From: a bacterium
Lineage (GTDB): Bacteria; Arandabacterota; Arandabacteria; Arandabacterales; Arandabacteraceae
Direction of reading: 5' to 3'
Length of the DNA stretch: 64,000 nucleotides
NCBI GenBank assembly: GCA_029933125.1
Contig: JAOZOU010000001.1
Span: 62,001-126,000, forward strand
The notes under the pieces were generated by a model. The model was not told the DNA's origin. It made no database searches and saw nothing but the letters and a program-made list of their open reading frames with translations. Below, one piece after another: positions 36,571 to 45,632 of the stretch. Made by a program: the position numbers and the translations under genes. Position 1 is the first letter of the stretch, and every line of letters begins with the position of its first letter.

Positions 36571-38028
36571 TCATTGTCTCGGTTTGATTGCAACATAACG
36601 ACTAATCTCATTCCTTCTTATCAAAAACAGCACAGGCTTAGCTTTCTCCTCAGCTTGCTTTACTGCCTTGTCATAATCATCAAGGGATTCTATCGCTTTT
36701 CCATCGACCTCTTCGATTAGATCACCTGGCCTTATGCCAGCTTCATAGGCAGGGCTTCCCACTTCAACATCAACCACGATAACACCTTTCTCAACGCCTT
36801 CCGGTGCCAGGGCCTTCCCGCGGCTACCATTGACGCTATCAACCTCAATGCCAAGCCACTTCTTAGCCTTGTGCCTTACCCCTGCCTGGGCGATCTCAGT
36901 TGGTCGCTCACCAAGTTTCACAGTTATCCGCTTCTTCTTGCCATCCCGCAGAATCTCAAGAGGAACCTTCTTACCGACTCCCGTTTCAGCCACCTTGAGC
37001 CTGAAGTGGTCGACATCTCCAACCTTCTCCCCATTGAACTTTACAATTATGTCACCCCGCTTAAGACCAGCCTCTTCAGCCGGCGAATCCTCAACAACCG
37101 AGCCTACAAGAATTCCACTCTTAGGTTCGACACCAAGGGCTTCAGCAAGATCACGATCGATCTCCTGGGGAAGAATGCCAAGGAATCCCCATGCTACCTT
37201 TCCATGTTCGATGATTTCATCAGCCACTCGTTTCACAAGATTTATGGGAATAGCGAAGCCAATTCCCTGACCCAAGGGATTGATAGCTGTATTCATTCCG
37301 ATCGCCTCGCCGCGGATGTTGACAAGTGGTCCACCGCTGTTTCCGAAGTTGATGGATGCATCTGTCTGGATAAAGTCCTGAAGGGCAGGTGTTCCACCGA
37401 CAATACTCAGAGCAGATCGCCCTTTTGCACTGACCACGCCAACTGTCATGGTACCCTCGAGTCGGCCAAACGGATTACCAATAGCAATTGCCCAATCACC
37501 AACACGGATGGCATCCGAATCCCCGAGCTTTACGACAGGTAGATCCTTATCGGCATCTATCTTAAGAATTGCTATGTCAGTATTGGGATCACTCCCAACA
37601 ACCTCTGCCTCATACTCAGTTTCATCAAGTAACCTTACAATTATCTCCTCAGCATCCCTTACAACATGGTGGTTGGTTGCAATATAGCCTCGTTTGTCAA
37701 AGATGAAACCAGAGGCATATCCCGGTATCTCGTAACGCTGCTTCGGCAGCTCGGGAATCAGATCACGGAATATACGTCCAAATGGCTCATCAAACTCAAT
37801 CATTGGACCAGTCTCGACCTTTTTCTTCGTATCAATACTTACGACTGCTGGCATAACCTTCTCGGCAACAGCAACAAAGGGGCTTGATAGGTCCTGATTC
37901 GTAACTGCACTCTCACCCGAATCGGCTGTTGCACTTGATTCTTGAGCTCTTGACCCAGTCCCTTGACAGCCCAGTACAACACTAAGAACACAAACCACTA
38001 TCAGGATCTTCTCGAGTCTCATCCGCAC
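36571..38028 (-). CDS. HtrA/Deg serine protease
   Basis: About 485 residues. An N-terminal signal with a Cys (VVLGCQG) suggests a lipoprotein; the mature part is envelope-facing. The catalytic triad is visible: His in ATNHHVV, Asp in NTDIAIL, Ser in GNSGGPL. Two PDZ domains follow (about 290-375 and 395-485). The start is put at GTG 38028, which has GGTGG at 7-nt spacing; GTG 38061 and ATG 38022 are alternatives. It degrades misfolded envelope proteins. Confidence 0.93.
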   Translation of the reverse strand: MRMRLEKILIVVCVLSVVLGCQGTGSRAQESSATADSGESAVTNQDLSSPFVAVAEKVMPAVVSIDTKKKVETGPMIEFDEPFGRIFRDLIPELPKQRYEIPGYASGFIFDKRGYIATNHHVVRDAEEIIVRLLDETEYEAEVVGSDPNTDIAILKIDADKDLPVVKLGDSDAIRVGDWAIAIGNPFGRLEGTMTVGVVSAKGRSALSIVGGTPALQDFIQTDASINFGNSGGPLVNIRGEAIGMNTAINPLGQGIGFAIPINLVKRVADEIIEHGKVAWGFLGILPQEIDRDLAEALGVEPKSGILVGSVVEDSPAEEAGLKRGDIIVKFNGEKVGDVDHFRLKVAETGVGKKVPLEILRDGKKKRITVKLGERPTEIAQAGVRHKAKKWLGIEVDSVNGSRGKALAPEGVEKGVIVVDVEVGSPAYEAGIRPGDLIEEVDGKAIESLDDYDKAVKQAEEKAKPVLFLIRRNEISRYVAIKPRQ

Positions 38029-38078
38029 TACTTTTCCACCCCCCTTTGTGTTCAGATTCACTCCTCCTAGGCCAAGAG

Positions 38079-38107
38079 ATTATACAGTAGCCTGGCAAAA
38101 AAGTTCC
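38079..38107 (-). promoter_or_regulatory. Proximal promoter of the HtrA-like gene
   Basis: Perfect TATAAT (38079-38084, minus) preceded after 16 nt by GGAACTT (38101-38107). GGAACTT is the -35 of RpoE-type envelope-stress promoters, while the -10 is of the housekeeping type. The hybrid match may be chance, though the gene is a classic envelope-stress target. Confidence 0.4.
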
Positions 38108-38184
38108 GTAAGACGGCGTTGGTCAGCTAAGAAAAGTAGCGACCACCAGGAGGGGACACCCCCCATCCTCACAAGCCAGCCTCA

Positions 38185-38214
38185 ATTTTACCCATTGTGT
38201 GCTCCAGGTGTCAA
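38185..38214 (-). promoter_or_regulatory. Distal promoter of the HtrA-like gene
   Basis: TTGACA (38209-38214), 18-nt spacer, TAAAAT (38185-38190) on the minus strand. It is back to back with the lpxH promoter, only 8 bp away. Confidence 0.55.
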
Positions 38215-38222
38215 TACTTTTC

Positions 38223-38251
38223 TTGCCTTGACTCCCTATATCTGCTATATT
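38223..38251 (+). promoter_or_regulatory. Promoter of lpxH
   Basis: TTGCCT (38223-38228), 17-nt spacer, TATATT (38246-38251). The leader to the TTG start is about 35 nt. Confidence 0.55.
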
Positions 38252-38292
38252 CACTCCACGTATTGTGACGCCACAACCTGCTGGAGGTTGCT

Positions 38293-39090
38293 TTGGAAAC
38301 TGAGACTTGTGGCAGAACCTACTTCGTCTCCGATCTCCACCTAGGTGCCTATCCTGAGGTCGAACGCACGTCCGTTCCCTTGCTGATGAGATTTCTGGAT
38401 AAGGTTGAACGCGAGAAGGCTCAACTCTACATAGTTGGTGACCTGCTTGACTTCTGGTTTGAATACAGAACAGTTGTGCCTCGATATCCCTTTAAGCTGC
38501 TAGCGAGGCTGAGGAGGATGGTTGAGAGGGGGTGCCGCGTTTTCTATATTGCAGGAAATCACGATTACTGGATGGGAGGCTTCCTCAAGGAAGATGTTGG
38601 ATTAGCTATTGAAACCGAGTTTCTTGATACCTACCTCGAAGGCAAGCGCTTCTTCATCTCCCATGGCGATGGTATTGCCACGACCGGTGAACTCGGCTAC
38701 CGTCTCCTCAAAGGGATATTGCACAGCAAGCTGGTATCCACATGCTTTCGTCTGCTCCATCCTGATATCGGTATGGTTCTTGCGGACCTCATATCGAGGA
38801 TGAGCAGGCGCCGAAGCTCCAAGAACAACAATCAACCCAACCTTCAAGCCTTTGTAAGATCCAAGGCAAGTGAGGGCTTTGACTATGTTGTTCTTGGACA
38901 TCTGCATCGCCCGAAGCTATTTCAGGTTGCACAAACTACATGTCTCGTGATTGGGGATTGGATTGACAACTATTCCTACGGCGTCTTTGAAAACGGTAAT
39001 CTCAGACTTGAGCGCTGGAGACAATCTGAGGACAGGCAGTCACCACCTACTTACTCTCAGCAGGCAACGGGAAGATGGGAGCTGTCTTGA
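38293..39090 (+). CDS. lpxH: UDP-2,3-diacylglucosamine hydrolase-like phosphoesterase
   Basis: 265-residue calcineurin-like metallophosphoesterase. Motifs: SDLHLG, GDLLDFWFEY, GNHDYW, ISHGDG and GHLHRP, matching the LpxH pattern. It would cleave UDP-2,3-diacyl-GlcN to lipid X in lipid A synthesis, at the inner face of the inner membrane. TTG start with GGAGG 5 nt upstream. Its 3' end overlaps the convergent PorV-like gene by 44 bp. Other LpxH-like phosphoesterases exist, so function is probable rather than certain. Confidence 0.85.
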   Translation: METETCGRTYFVSDLHLGAYPEVERTSVPLLMRFLDKVEREKAQLYIVGDLLDFWFEYRTVVPRYPFKLLARLRRMVERGCRVFYIAGNHDYWMGGFLKEDVGLAIETEFLDTYLEGKRFFISHGDGIATTGELGYRLLKGILHSKLVSTCFRLLHPDIGMVLADLISRMSRRRSSKNNNQPNLQAFVRSKASEGFDYVVLGHLHRPKLFQVAQTTCLVIGDWIDNYSYGVFENGNLRLERWRQSEDRQSPPTYSQQATGRWELS

Positions 39091-40006
39091 AACTCACGGC
39101 AAGCCGGTGGGTTCTCCCGAGGTCGCTACCGAGATCCATATAGGCATAATCGAAGGATACGCTCGCTAAACTCACGCCCAAACCAAAGGTCTGCTCTTTC
39201 TCATAAGCTCCACGATAACCGAAGCGCAGAGCTACGATCCTGGCAACGCCTATCTCGCAACCAGCCAAGAGACCATCCTCTCCCGCCCTAGTGCTCTGAT
39301 AGTCAAGTGCGAGCCGAAGGCTCACATACGGAGGTAAAAGCGAAGGCTCATAGGAAATGCCTGCCTGCACGGCCGAAGGGAGGTCAAATTCTTCGCCATG
39401 GTAGCCAACGCGTGTTCCAAGATTCCTAGCAAGCAATCCAAGCCCAAAATCGCCCCAGAGGAAACCCTGTGGTGCCTTGTAGGACAAGCCAATGTCAGCA
39501 GCAAACCCGGATGCTGCATCCCAGTCAATCTTCTCATATAGAACCTTGCCGGTCACACCGGCAGCAAAGCCACCTGCCAGCCTCCTCGCATAGGTTGCTG
39601 CAACAGCAATATCAAAAAAGCGGAAACTGCCCTCGTAAGTGTCCTCGGCATCATACTTCTCAAGGGGTTCAGTATGAAGTCCAACCACACTGAAGCCCAG
39701 GCCGTGCTTGTCAGAAGATGTGTTAACACTAAGTGCCTCGAGTGAGATGTCGCTAAACCATGAAGTGTGGGAGAAGGTTATGAGACTTCCATCCACATTG
39801 ATCAAATTGGCCGGGTTTACCTGTGCCCAGGTTGCATCAGTCAAACCCACCCCAGCCTGACCGATGGCTGCAATCCTTGGGACGGTTGAGATTTCAATAA
39901 AACGCATGCATGTCGGAGAAGCCTGAAGTGCAGAGGGAAAAACAAGCAAAAGCGAAGCACCTAAAGCCAAAACGATTATGAGCGTGATCTTAAATCTTAG
40001 CAACAC
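39047..40006 (-). CDS. PorV/PorQ-like outer-membrane protein
   Basis: 319 residues with a signal peptide (about 1-29) and beta-strand-rich body. The N-terminal motif GQAGVGLTDATWAQVNPANL is characteristic of the PorV/PorQ family; in Bacteroidetes PorV works with type IX secretion. No other T9SS gene is in the window. GTG start. The last 44 bp overlap lpxH tail to tail. Confidence 0.8.
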   Translation of the reverse strand: MLLRFKITLIIVLALGASLLLVFPSALQASPTCMRFIEISTVPRIAAIGQAGVGLTDATWAQVNPANLINVDGSLITFSHTSWFSDISLEALSVNTSSDKHGLGFSVVGLHTEPLEKYDAEDTYEGSFRFFDIAVAATYARRLAGGFAAGVTGKVLYEKIDWDAASGFAADIGLSYKAPQGFLWGDFGLGLLARNLGTRVGYHGEEFDLPSAVQAGISYEPSLLPPYVSLRLALDYQSTRAGEDGLLAGCEIGVARIVALRFGYRGAYEKEQTFGLGVSLASVSFDYAYMDLGSDLGRTHRLAVSFKTAPIFPLPAESK

Positions 40007-40027
40007 TACCCCTTCCTTTCCCTCACT

Positions 40028-40057
40028 ATGCTAATGTGGAGCATCTGCACTTGTCAA
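40028..40057 (-). promoter_or_regulatory. Promoter of the PorV-like gene
   Basis: TTGACA (40052-40057), 18-nt spacer, TAGCAT (40028-40033) on the minus strand. The -35 overlaps the stop codon of the AlaX-like gene. Confidence 0.55.
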
Positions 40058-41262
40058 GCTTTGGCAATAATCTTGTGAAGGTTCTCCCTAGCTCTTTCAA
40101 GCGCTTGCTGCACCGCCCCTACCTTGCGCCCCCCACCCTGGCAAACTTCTGGCTTGCCACCACCTCTGCCATCGATAACCTCGCAGGCTACACGCATAAG
40201 GGGCCGCATGTCGATCTCGAGATCCTCAGAGCGTGAGAAGACTAGATGTAATCTGTCCCTACCGCCTGCAAGCATAGCAACACGTCCAGGTTTCTTTGTA
40301 AGCTCGAGTGCAATTGTTCTTACAGCACCTGGACCCTTTTCAGGGAAATATCTCACAATAACTTCAGCACCACCTATCCTTTCTGCGTCATCTTCGAGCT
40401 GGTGAGCCTCATAGCGCACCAGCTGTGCCTGCAATTTCTCCACCGTCCTCGCCAACTCCTTGCGTTCGCCAATCATGCTCCGAATCTTTGCTGGTATGCT
40501 AGTGTCCTTGGTCGTCATCTCCTGAGCAAGCTCCACGATGAAACGGCTCTTCCAGAAATAGTCCAACTCTGCAAGTCTGCCACATATGAACTCGACCCTG
40601 GATGTATGACGCACCTTCTCCCAGCGTAGAACTTTTATTAGCCCAACTTCACCTGTCCTCCTGCAATGGGTCCCTCCACAGGGGGATTTGTCAAAATCCT
40701 CAACTTCAACAATTCGCAATACATCTCGATCGACCGGCTTCTTCACTCTGAGACCCTGGGCTTCACCTGACGCCACCTCGTAGATCCTCACGCTGCGGTT
40801 CTCATAGACAATTTTGTTTGCGAGGCGCTCAACCTCTTCGACCTCGCTCCATGTGAGGTTAAGCTTATCTATATCTATCGTGGAGTGCTCAGTGCCAAGA
40901 CTCGAAGAAACTGTCTTTGCCCCAAGTCTTCGAAGGAAAGCCTGGGAAAGAACATGCTGACCAGTATGCTGCTGCATATTGATGAACCTACGCTCCCAGG
41001 CTATCCTGCCCTCGATTTCGTCACCTATCTTGAAGGTAGGCTCCTTGGCGAGAATGTGCAGGATCTCATCTTCGCCTTCGATCACATCAACAACTTCTTC
41101 TCCACCCAGCTCACCCCTGTCTGAAGGCTGCCCACCAGACTCAGGGTAGAAGAGCGTCGCATCGAGAACTACGGCAATGCCTTTTTGGTATTGCGAGATG
41201 TCAACAACTTTCGCTCTAAAAGCTGTCTGGTAGCTATCGAGCTGGTAAAGGCGCTTTGGCAA
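40054..41262 (-). CDS. AlaX-type alanyl-tRNA editing protein with DHHA1 domain
   Basis: 402 residues. Stand-alone homologue of the AlaRS editing domain that hydrolyses mischarged Ser-tRNA(Ala). Zinc ligands HTGQH and CGGTHC are intact. A C-terminal DHHA1-like domain (GRGGGKPEVCQGGG) follows a coiled coil. TTG start, weak Shine-Dalgarno, 2 bp after the DUF4340 stop, so it belongs to the ABC operon transcript, with no evident functional link. Confidence 0.92.
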   Translation of the reverse strand: MPKRLYQLDSYQTAFRAKVVDISQYQKGIAVVLDATLFYPESGGQPSDRGELGGEEVVDVIEGEDEILHILAKEPTFKIGDEIEGRIAWERRFINMQQHTGQHVLSQAFLRRLGAKTVSSSLGTEHSTIDIDKLNLTWSEVEEVERLANKIVYENRSVRIYEVASGEAQGLRVKKPVDRDVLRIVEVEDFDKSPCGGTHCRRTGEVGLIKVLRWEKVRHTSRVEFICGRLAELDYFWKSRFIVELAQEMTTKDTSIPAKIRSMIGERKELARTVEKLQAQLVRYEAHQLEDDAERIGGAEVIVRYFPEKGPGAVRTIALELTKKPGRVAMLAGGRDRLHLVFSRSEDLEIDMRPLMRVACEVIDGRGGGKPEVCQGGGRKVGAVQQALERARENLHKIIAKA

Positions 41263-41264
41263 GA

Positions 41265-42206
41265 TCAGCTGCCTTTCTTCTGCTCCTCTTCCTCTTTGGC
41301 ACGCAATTCCTTGAGCTTAGGCATTATAGCATTCACTTTATAACTCGCAACCAGATAGACAATGTCGCCAGGGTCACTCTTGGTGTAGATGCGTTTGCGA
41401 TCGGTGATATTACCAAAGATGAGTTTCCCCTCGCTACCATCGCTAAGCTCAAACCAAACCGATGAGTCGGGCTGGGAAAGTCCAGAACCCTCAACTGGCG
41501 ACCTGCCAGCTATTTCATCACCCTTAAGGTATGCCAGGGTGCGGAGCAATCTCGAAATACGGTGAGAATCGCAGGCAAGGCTTTCCGGCTCACTTATGTA
41601 CCATGAACCAGAGGCATCCCTTTGAAGTGTTACCTGCTCCGAGGGTCGATTGATATGCACTTTCTTGATGTCATTGGGCTGAAGATCACATATGGAAAGA
41701 TCTTGCCATGTTCGTTTGCCTCTCTCAAAAACAGGAGGCAGATAACTGGGTGAAAGAATAACCTCATCCGTCAAGAGATTCCTCACATAGGTGCTCTGAT
41801 AATCAGGCCCTACCTTCCCTACAACAAAGGCAACCAGAGTATCTCCACTGCTGTCCTCGATCACGACAGCAGTACCAGTTGAATCAACCTGGTAAACTGC
41901 GTGCTTCTCAGGATTCTTTGAGACAACATCCTTACGCGAGAACTTCGCGATCTCCTCGAAAATTCTGTCAACGGCACCATGCTCAGCTGGAAAAGAATCT
42001 TCGCTAGCAACTATCCAGATCTCACCCTGCTTAGCGAGGACGATTTTCTTTTCCTTCCCGTCGATGATTATCTTTGCTGCCTTTTCTCGGCTAAATCCTG
42101 GAAAGAGTGGTCTTTCCTTCTGATTTCGATTGGAGACAAATTGGAGAATCAAGAAAACCACAACAACTACAACGAGAGTTACAACAAGGCTGGATTTTAC
42201 TTTCAC
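41265..42206 (-). CDS. DUF4340 membrane-anchored protein
   Basis: 313 residues. N-terminal membrane helix (about 7-25) with the rest extracytoplasmic, showing repeated DUF4340 features. In many bacteria DUF4340 genes directly follow GldG-like genes, as here. Probably an accessory subunit of the ABC complex; molecular role unknown. Confidence 0.88.
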   Translation of the reverse strand: MKVKSSLVVTLVVVVVVFLILQFVSNRNQKERPLFPGFSREKAAKIIIDGKEKKIVLAKQGEIWIVASEDSFPAEHGAVDRIFEEIAKFSRKDVVSKNPEKHAVYQVDSTGTAVVIEDSSGDTLVAFVVGKVGPDYQSTYVRNLLTDEVILSPSYLPPVFERGKRTWQDLSICDLQPNDIKKVHINRPSEQVTLQRDASGSWYISEPESLACDSHRISRLLRTLAYLKGDEIAGRSPVEGSGLSQPDSSVWFELSDGSEGKLIFGNITDRKRIYTKSDPGDIVYLVASYKVNAIMPKLKELRAKEEEEQKKGS

Positions 42207-42217
42207 TCTTGCATCAC

Positions 42218-43801
42218 CTATCCTTCTAGAAAAGTTAGGCGGTCCTTTCTCCTACGCGATCGCACTTGAAGCCTGACCAGACCCCACACAATAAAGGCAA
42301 TTGGTACACCAAAAGTGGAGCCAAATCTTATGGCAACCTTGCTGCTTTCACCTATCTCCTTAAGAGGACGCGAGGTGATGGCTCGTGACCTGATTCCTAT
42401 GAGACGGTCACCAAGAGTGAGCCAGTCAACCGAATTGAGGAAGAAAGTTCGATTCTCGGGGAATTGTCTCAGGAAACCATCCTCAACAAAGCGTGAATTT
42501 CCAATGACTATCATCTCAGTCTCCGGGCTGGAATCTATCTTTGTGCCCTCCCAGGCCACACCACCTTCAGGCTCGGGTACATCACGATCAGCAAAGTAGC
42601 TCTTGAATTTACCCTTAAGCAGAACAGCGAGGCTTCTCGAGGCTACTTCACTCTTAGGTGTAAAATCGCGCTGGGGGTTGAGATCCAAACCGCGCTCATC
42701 TGACCAAGATTGAGGTGAGCTCTTAACCAGTACAATCGACTCGGGCTTGCCCTCTTCACGGTCGATGAGCTGGATGCTGCTTGCCCACGGCATTACAACC
42801 CGCTCAAGCTGATTGGTAATTGGCGATTCCTGGGAAAAACCTTCCTTTCTTATCGAAGGCCAAAGGGGATATGGGAGGGTGTATGTGAAAAAGCCAGCTG
42901 TGAAGGTTGCACTAGCAGCGCTTCGGTCGATTACAAGATCAGGCTTGATTATCACACCATAGGCGGAAAGAAGTGAATCGAGAACACCTTTAGCGTGAAC
43001 TGCATAGAGCGAACCCTCGGGTATCTCAACCCGGTTAACCATGAAGAGAGCTCGCCCACCCCTCATAATGAACTGATCAATGGCAAAGAGATCCCAATCG
43101 GAGAGTTCCCTGGGGCTTGCGACAATCAGCGTATTGACATCATCCGGTACGAGCTTCCCCTTTGAGGTATTCACTCGCTTGACCTCGTACTGCTTCTCGA
43201 GGGAGCGTCTTATAACTTCATATTCCTTATCGATGTCAGGTTCATCATGACCTGTCAGGAAACCAACTATTCGACGTTCGCCCGAGGCAACTTTCACGAT
43301 AGCCGATGTAAGATCATATTCCAGGTTATTGGCATTCTGAACGACTGGAATAACCTCACTTCTATCTTCGAAGAGGACAGCAATTCCGAGGTAAGCATTC
43401 ATTACCTCTGCCTTGTCCTTCTCGACGATATTGAGTTGAACCGGTGGGATACCTAAGGAGTGAACACGTCTCTGAAGTTCAGGATCATCAGTTGGATCCT
43501 CAAAGTCGATGACGAGATTGTGACCCGCATAGGCTCGATATTCATCGAGAATGTCCCTTACCTGACGGGTAAGGGTTGTAAGATAGGGGGGCAGTTTTTT
43601 CGAGAAATAGACCTTTATGTTGATCACATCATCGAGGTCACGCAGCACTTCCTTCGTCGATTGGGAGATGCTGTAAAGCCTGTTCTGAGTTAGATCTGCT
43701 CTTGCAAAGTAGTTGAGTGAGATGAGATTTACAATTGCGAGGATGGCAACAACTATGATTACCTCCACAAGAACATTTCCACGGTACGTTTTGCCTCCCA
43801 T
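42218..43801 (-). CDS. GldG-like ABC auxiliary protein
   Basis: 527 residues. N-terminal membrane helix (about 9-28), a large extracytoplasmic domain of the ABC_transp_aux/GldG type (YSISQSTKEVLRDL; FDP-rich region), and a C-terminal membrane helix (about 490-513). In gliding Bacteroidetes GldA, GldF and GldG form an ABC complex; homologues are widespread in non-gliders. Between the permease and DUF4340. Confidence 0.9.
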   Translation of the reverse strand: MGGKTYRGNVLVEVIIVVAILAIVNLISLNYFARADLTQNRLYSISQSTKEVLRDLDDVINIKVYFSKKLPPYLTTLTRQVRDILDEYRAYAGHNLVIDFEDPTDDPELQRRVHSLGIPPVQLNIVEKDKAEVMNAYLGIAVLFEDRSEVIPVVQNANNLEYDLTSAIVKVASGERRIVGFLTGHDEPDIDKEYEVIRRSLEKQYEVKRVNTSKGKLVPDDVNTLIVASPRELSDWDLFAIDQFIMRGGRALFMVNRVEIPEGSLYAVHAKGVLDSLLSAYGVIIKPDLVIDRSAASATFTAGFFTYTLPYPLWPSIRKEGFSQESPITNQLERVVMPWASSIQLIDREEGKPESIVLVKSSPQSWSDERGLDLNPQRDFTPKSEVASRSLAVLLKGKFKSYFADRDVPEPEGGVAWEGTKIDSSPETEMIVIGNSRFVEDGFLRQFPENRTFFLNSVDWLTLGDRLIGIRSRAITSRPLKEIGESSKVAIRFGSTFGVPIAFIVWGLVRLQVRSRRRKDRLTFLEG

Positions 43802-43810
43802 CGTTCGCTC

Positions 43811-44521
43811 CTACCTTTTCAATTGAATCGACTTCACATTGAGGTAAAGAAAGAAGCCAACAACCGAAAGGTAATAGATGATATCACGTGTATCTATGAC
43901 TCCTCGACTTATGCTATCATAGTGCGCACCGAGACCAAGGAAACTAAAAACGGGAGCGATCCAATTCGGAACACCCATGAGAACGAAATCATCGCCAAGA
44001 ATAAAGAAGACGAAGATTGCAACCACCGAGACAATGAAGGCAACTATCTGGTTCTCAGTCAGACTGGATATGAAGAGTCCGATAGAAAGAAAGGCAGCTC
44101 CGATGAGTATTGCTCCCACGTAACCACCAAAAATCTCACCGGGGTCAGGATTACCCAACGCAGCAACCACAATTGCAAGAACAAGCGAGAGACCGATACT
44201 CACCAGCAGGAATGCGAAGCTTGCAAGAAACTTTCCCATCACTGCTTCTGTATCAGTGACCGGGAATGTCATGAGGAGCTCCATTGTCCCGACCTTTTTC
44301 TCCTCCGCCCAAAGCCTCATGGTTATTGCTGGAACAAAAAATAGAAAGAGCCACGGCAGAAGTCCGAAAAAGGATCTCATCGAAGCTTCCCCAACTAGGA
44401 AGAATCCTTTGAAGAATAGCCATCCTGCAAGTCCAAGGAAAACTGTCATATAGATGTAAGCAATCGGACTGTTGAAGTAGCTTGCAAACTCCCGCTTGAA
44501 AACTGCGAGTGTTCTGCTCAT
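43811..44521 (-). CDS. ABC-2 type permease (GldF-like)
   Basis: 236 residues with six predicted membrane helices. The N-terminus (LAVFKREFASYFNSPIAYI) is typical of ABC-2 permeases associated with GldG. The ATG overlaps the ATPase stop codon by 4 bp. The substrate is unknown. Confidence 0.92.
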   Translation of the reverse strand: MSRTLAVFKREFASYFNSPIAYIYMTVFLGLAGWLFFKGFFLVGEASMRSFFGLLPWLFLFFVPAITMRLWAEEKKVGTMELLMTFPVTDTEAVMGKFLASFAFLLVSIGLSLVLAIVVAALGNPDPGEIFGGYVGAILIGAAFLSIGLFISSLTENQIVAFIVSVVAIFVFFILGDDFVLMGVPNWIAPVFSFLGLGAHYDSISRGVIDTRDIIYYLSVVGFFLYLNVKSIQLKR

Positions 44522-45462
44522 TCCGACTTCTCCTTGGTCGTCAACTTAAGGAAGATATCCTCAAGGCTAAGCGTCTCCCTGTGAAGCTCATTTATCATCC
44601 AGCCGTTTTCCACAGCTGCCTTGAAGATCTGCTCTCCGACGCTTCCGCCATCTTTGGACTTAAGTAGATAACGTGTATAGCCCTCCTCGAGGTCAGCAAG
44701 TTTCTTAACTTCCCTAACCGCTGCAATGCGCCGAAGCTTCTCTTCCACTTGAGCGTCCTGCGTTTTGATCGCAACGTAGAAGGAATCCTCTCCACCCGCC
44801 ACTGAGTGGAGCTCCTCAGGTGTACCGCTTGCGGCGATTTCGCCTTCATTGATGATGAGGACACGTGAGCATGTTGCCTCAACTTCGGGCAGTATGTGTG
44901 TGCTCAGGATAACTGTCCGCTCCTTGCCTATCTCCTTGATGAGCTCACGTATTTCGATGATTTGTGAAGGATCAAGTCCGGTCGTTGGCTCATCCAGAAT
45001 GAGAATCTCAGGATCGTGGATGAGTGTCTGTGCAAGACCAACCCTCTGCTTAAAACCCTTGGATAGCTGTCCGACGGTGCGTCCAGCGACAGAGCCAAGT
45101 CCACATATCTCAACCATGCGCTTTATTCTCCTTAACTTCTCGTTCGAAGGAATACCCCGGATGTCTGCAACGAATTCAAGATAGGAGACAACGTCCATGT
45201 CTAGATAGAGGGGTGCATTCTCAGGCAAGTATCCAACTCGCTTGCGCACCTCGAGTGAGTCGTCAACAATGTCGTAGCCAGCAACCGTAGCAGTGCCTGA
45301 ATCTGGCATGAGATAGCAAGTGAGCATACGCATTGTGGTTGTCTTGCCAGCTCCGTTTGGACCAAGGAAACCAAGGACCTCACCCCGGTTGACTTCGAAG
45401 GAAATGTTGTTAACAGCGACTGTCCGACCGAAGGTCTTGGTAAGATTCTTGACTGAAATCAT
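44518..45462 (-). CDS. ABC transporter ATP-binding protein (GldA-like)
   Basis: About 314 residues. Walker A GPNGAGKTTTMR, signature LSKGFKQRVGLA, Walker B LILDEPTTGLD and the switch His (STHILPE) are intact. The start is at ATG 45462 with GGAG; the in-frame TTG 45480 is less likely. It is first in the operon ATPase-permease-GldG-DUF4340-AlaX, driven by the promoter at 45569-45597. Confidence 0.95.
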   Translation of the reverse strand: MISVKNLTKTFGRTVAVNNISFEVNRGEVLGFLGPNGAGKTTTMRMLTCYLMPDSGTATVAGYDIVDDSLEVRKRVGYLPENAPLYLDMDVVSYLEFVADIRGIPSNEKLRRIKRMVEICGLGSVAGRTVGQLSKGFKQRVGLAQTLIHDPEILILDEPTTGLDPSQIIEIRELIKEIGKERTVILSTHILPEVEATCSRVLIINEGEIAASGTPEELHSVAGGEDSFYVAIKTQDAQVEEKLRRIAAVREVKKLADLEEGYTRYLLKSKDGGSVGEQIFKAAVENGWMINELHRETLSLEDIFLKLTTKEKSE

Positions 45463-45568
45463 AGTCTCAACTCCAGTCAATTATCCAGGTGTTTGGAACG
45501 AAGAAACACCCGCCGGTGTCTCCAGAAGTGCATAAACAGCCAGAACTCGAAAAAGTTCCGGATAAGAA

Positions 45569-45597
45569 ATTTAAGAATGATGACAGGTCTATGTCAA
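45569..45597 (-). promoter_or_regulatory. Promoter of the Gld-type ABC operon
   Basis: TTGACA (45592-45597), 17-nt spacer, TTAAAT (45569-45574) on the minus strand, giving a leader of about 100 nt. Confidence 0.6.
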
Positions 45598-45611
45598 GCA
45601 AAAGCAAGAGA

Positions 45612-45632
45612 CGGAGGAGGTTACCTCCCCCG
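45612..45632 (-). terminator. Hairpin with short T-containing tail
   Basis: Nine-pair stem (CGGAGGAGG/CCTCCCCCG on plus, one wobble) with a 3-nt loop. On the minus strand it is followed by TCTCTTGCTTTTGC. It lies just upstream of the ABC promoter and would end a transcript coming from the 45.6-46.1 kb region or from the sigma-54-type regulator gene. Confidence 0.5.

Noticed and set aside
43823-44344. 173-codon plus-strand frame
   Set aside because: Antisense to the ABC-2 permease, whose membrane-helix pattern is clear; the product is highly charged because it mirrors hydrophobic codons.
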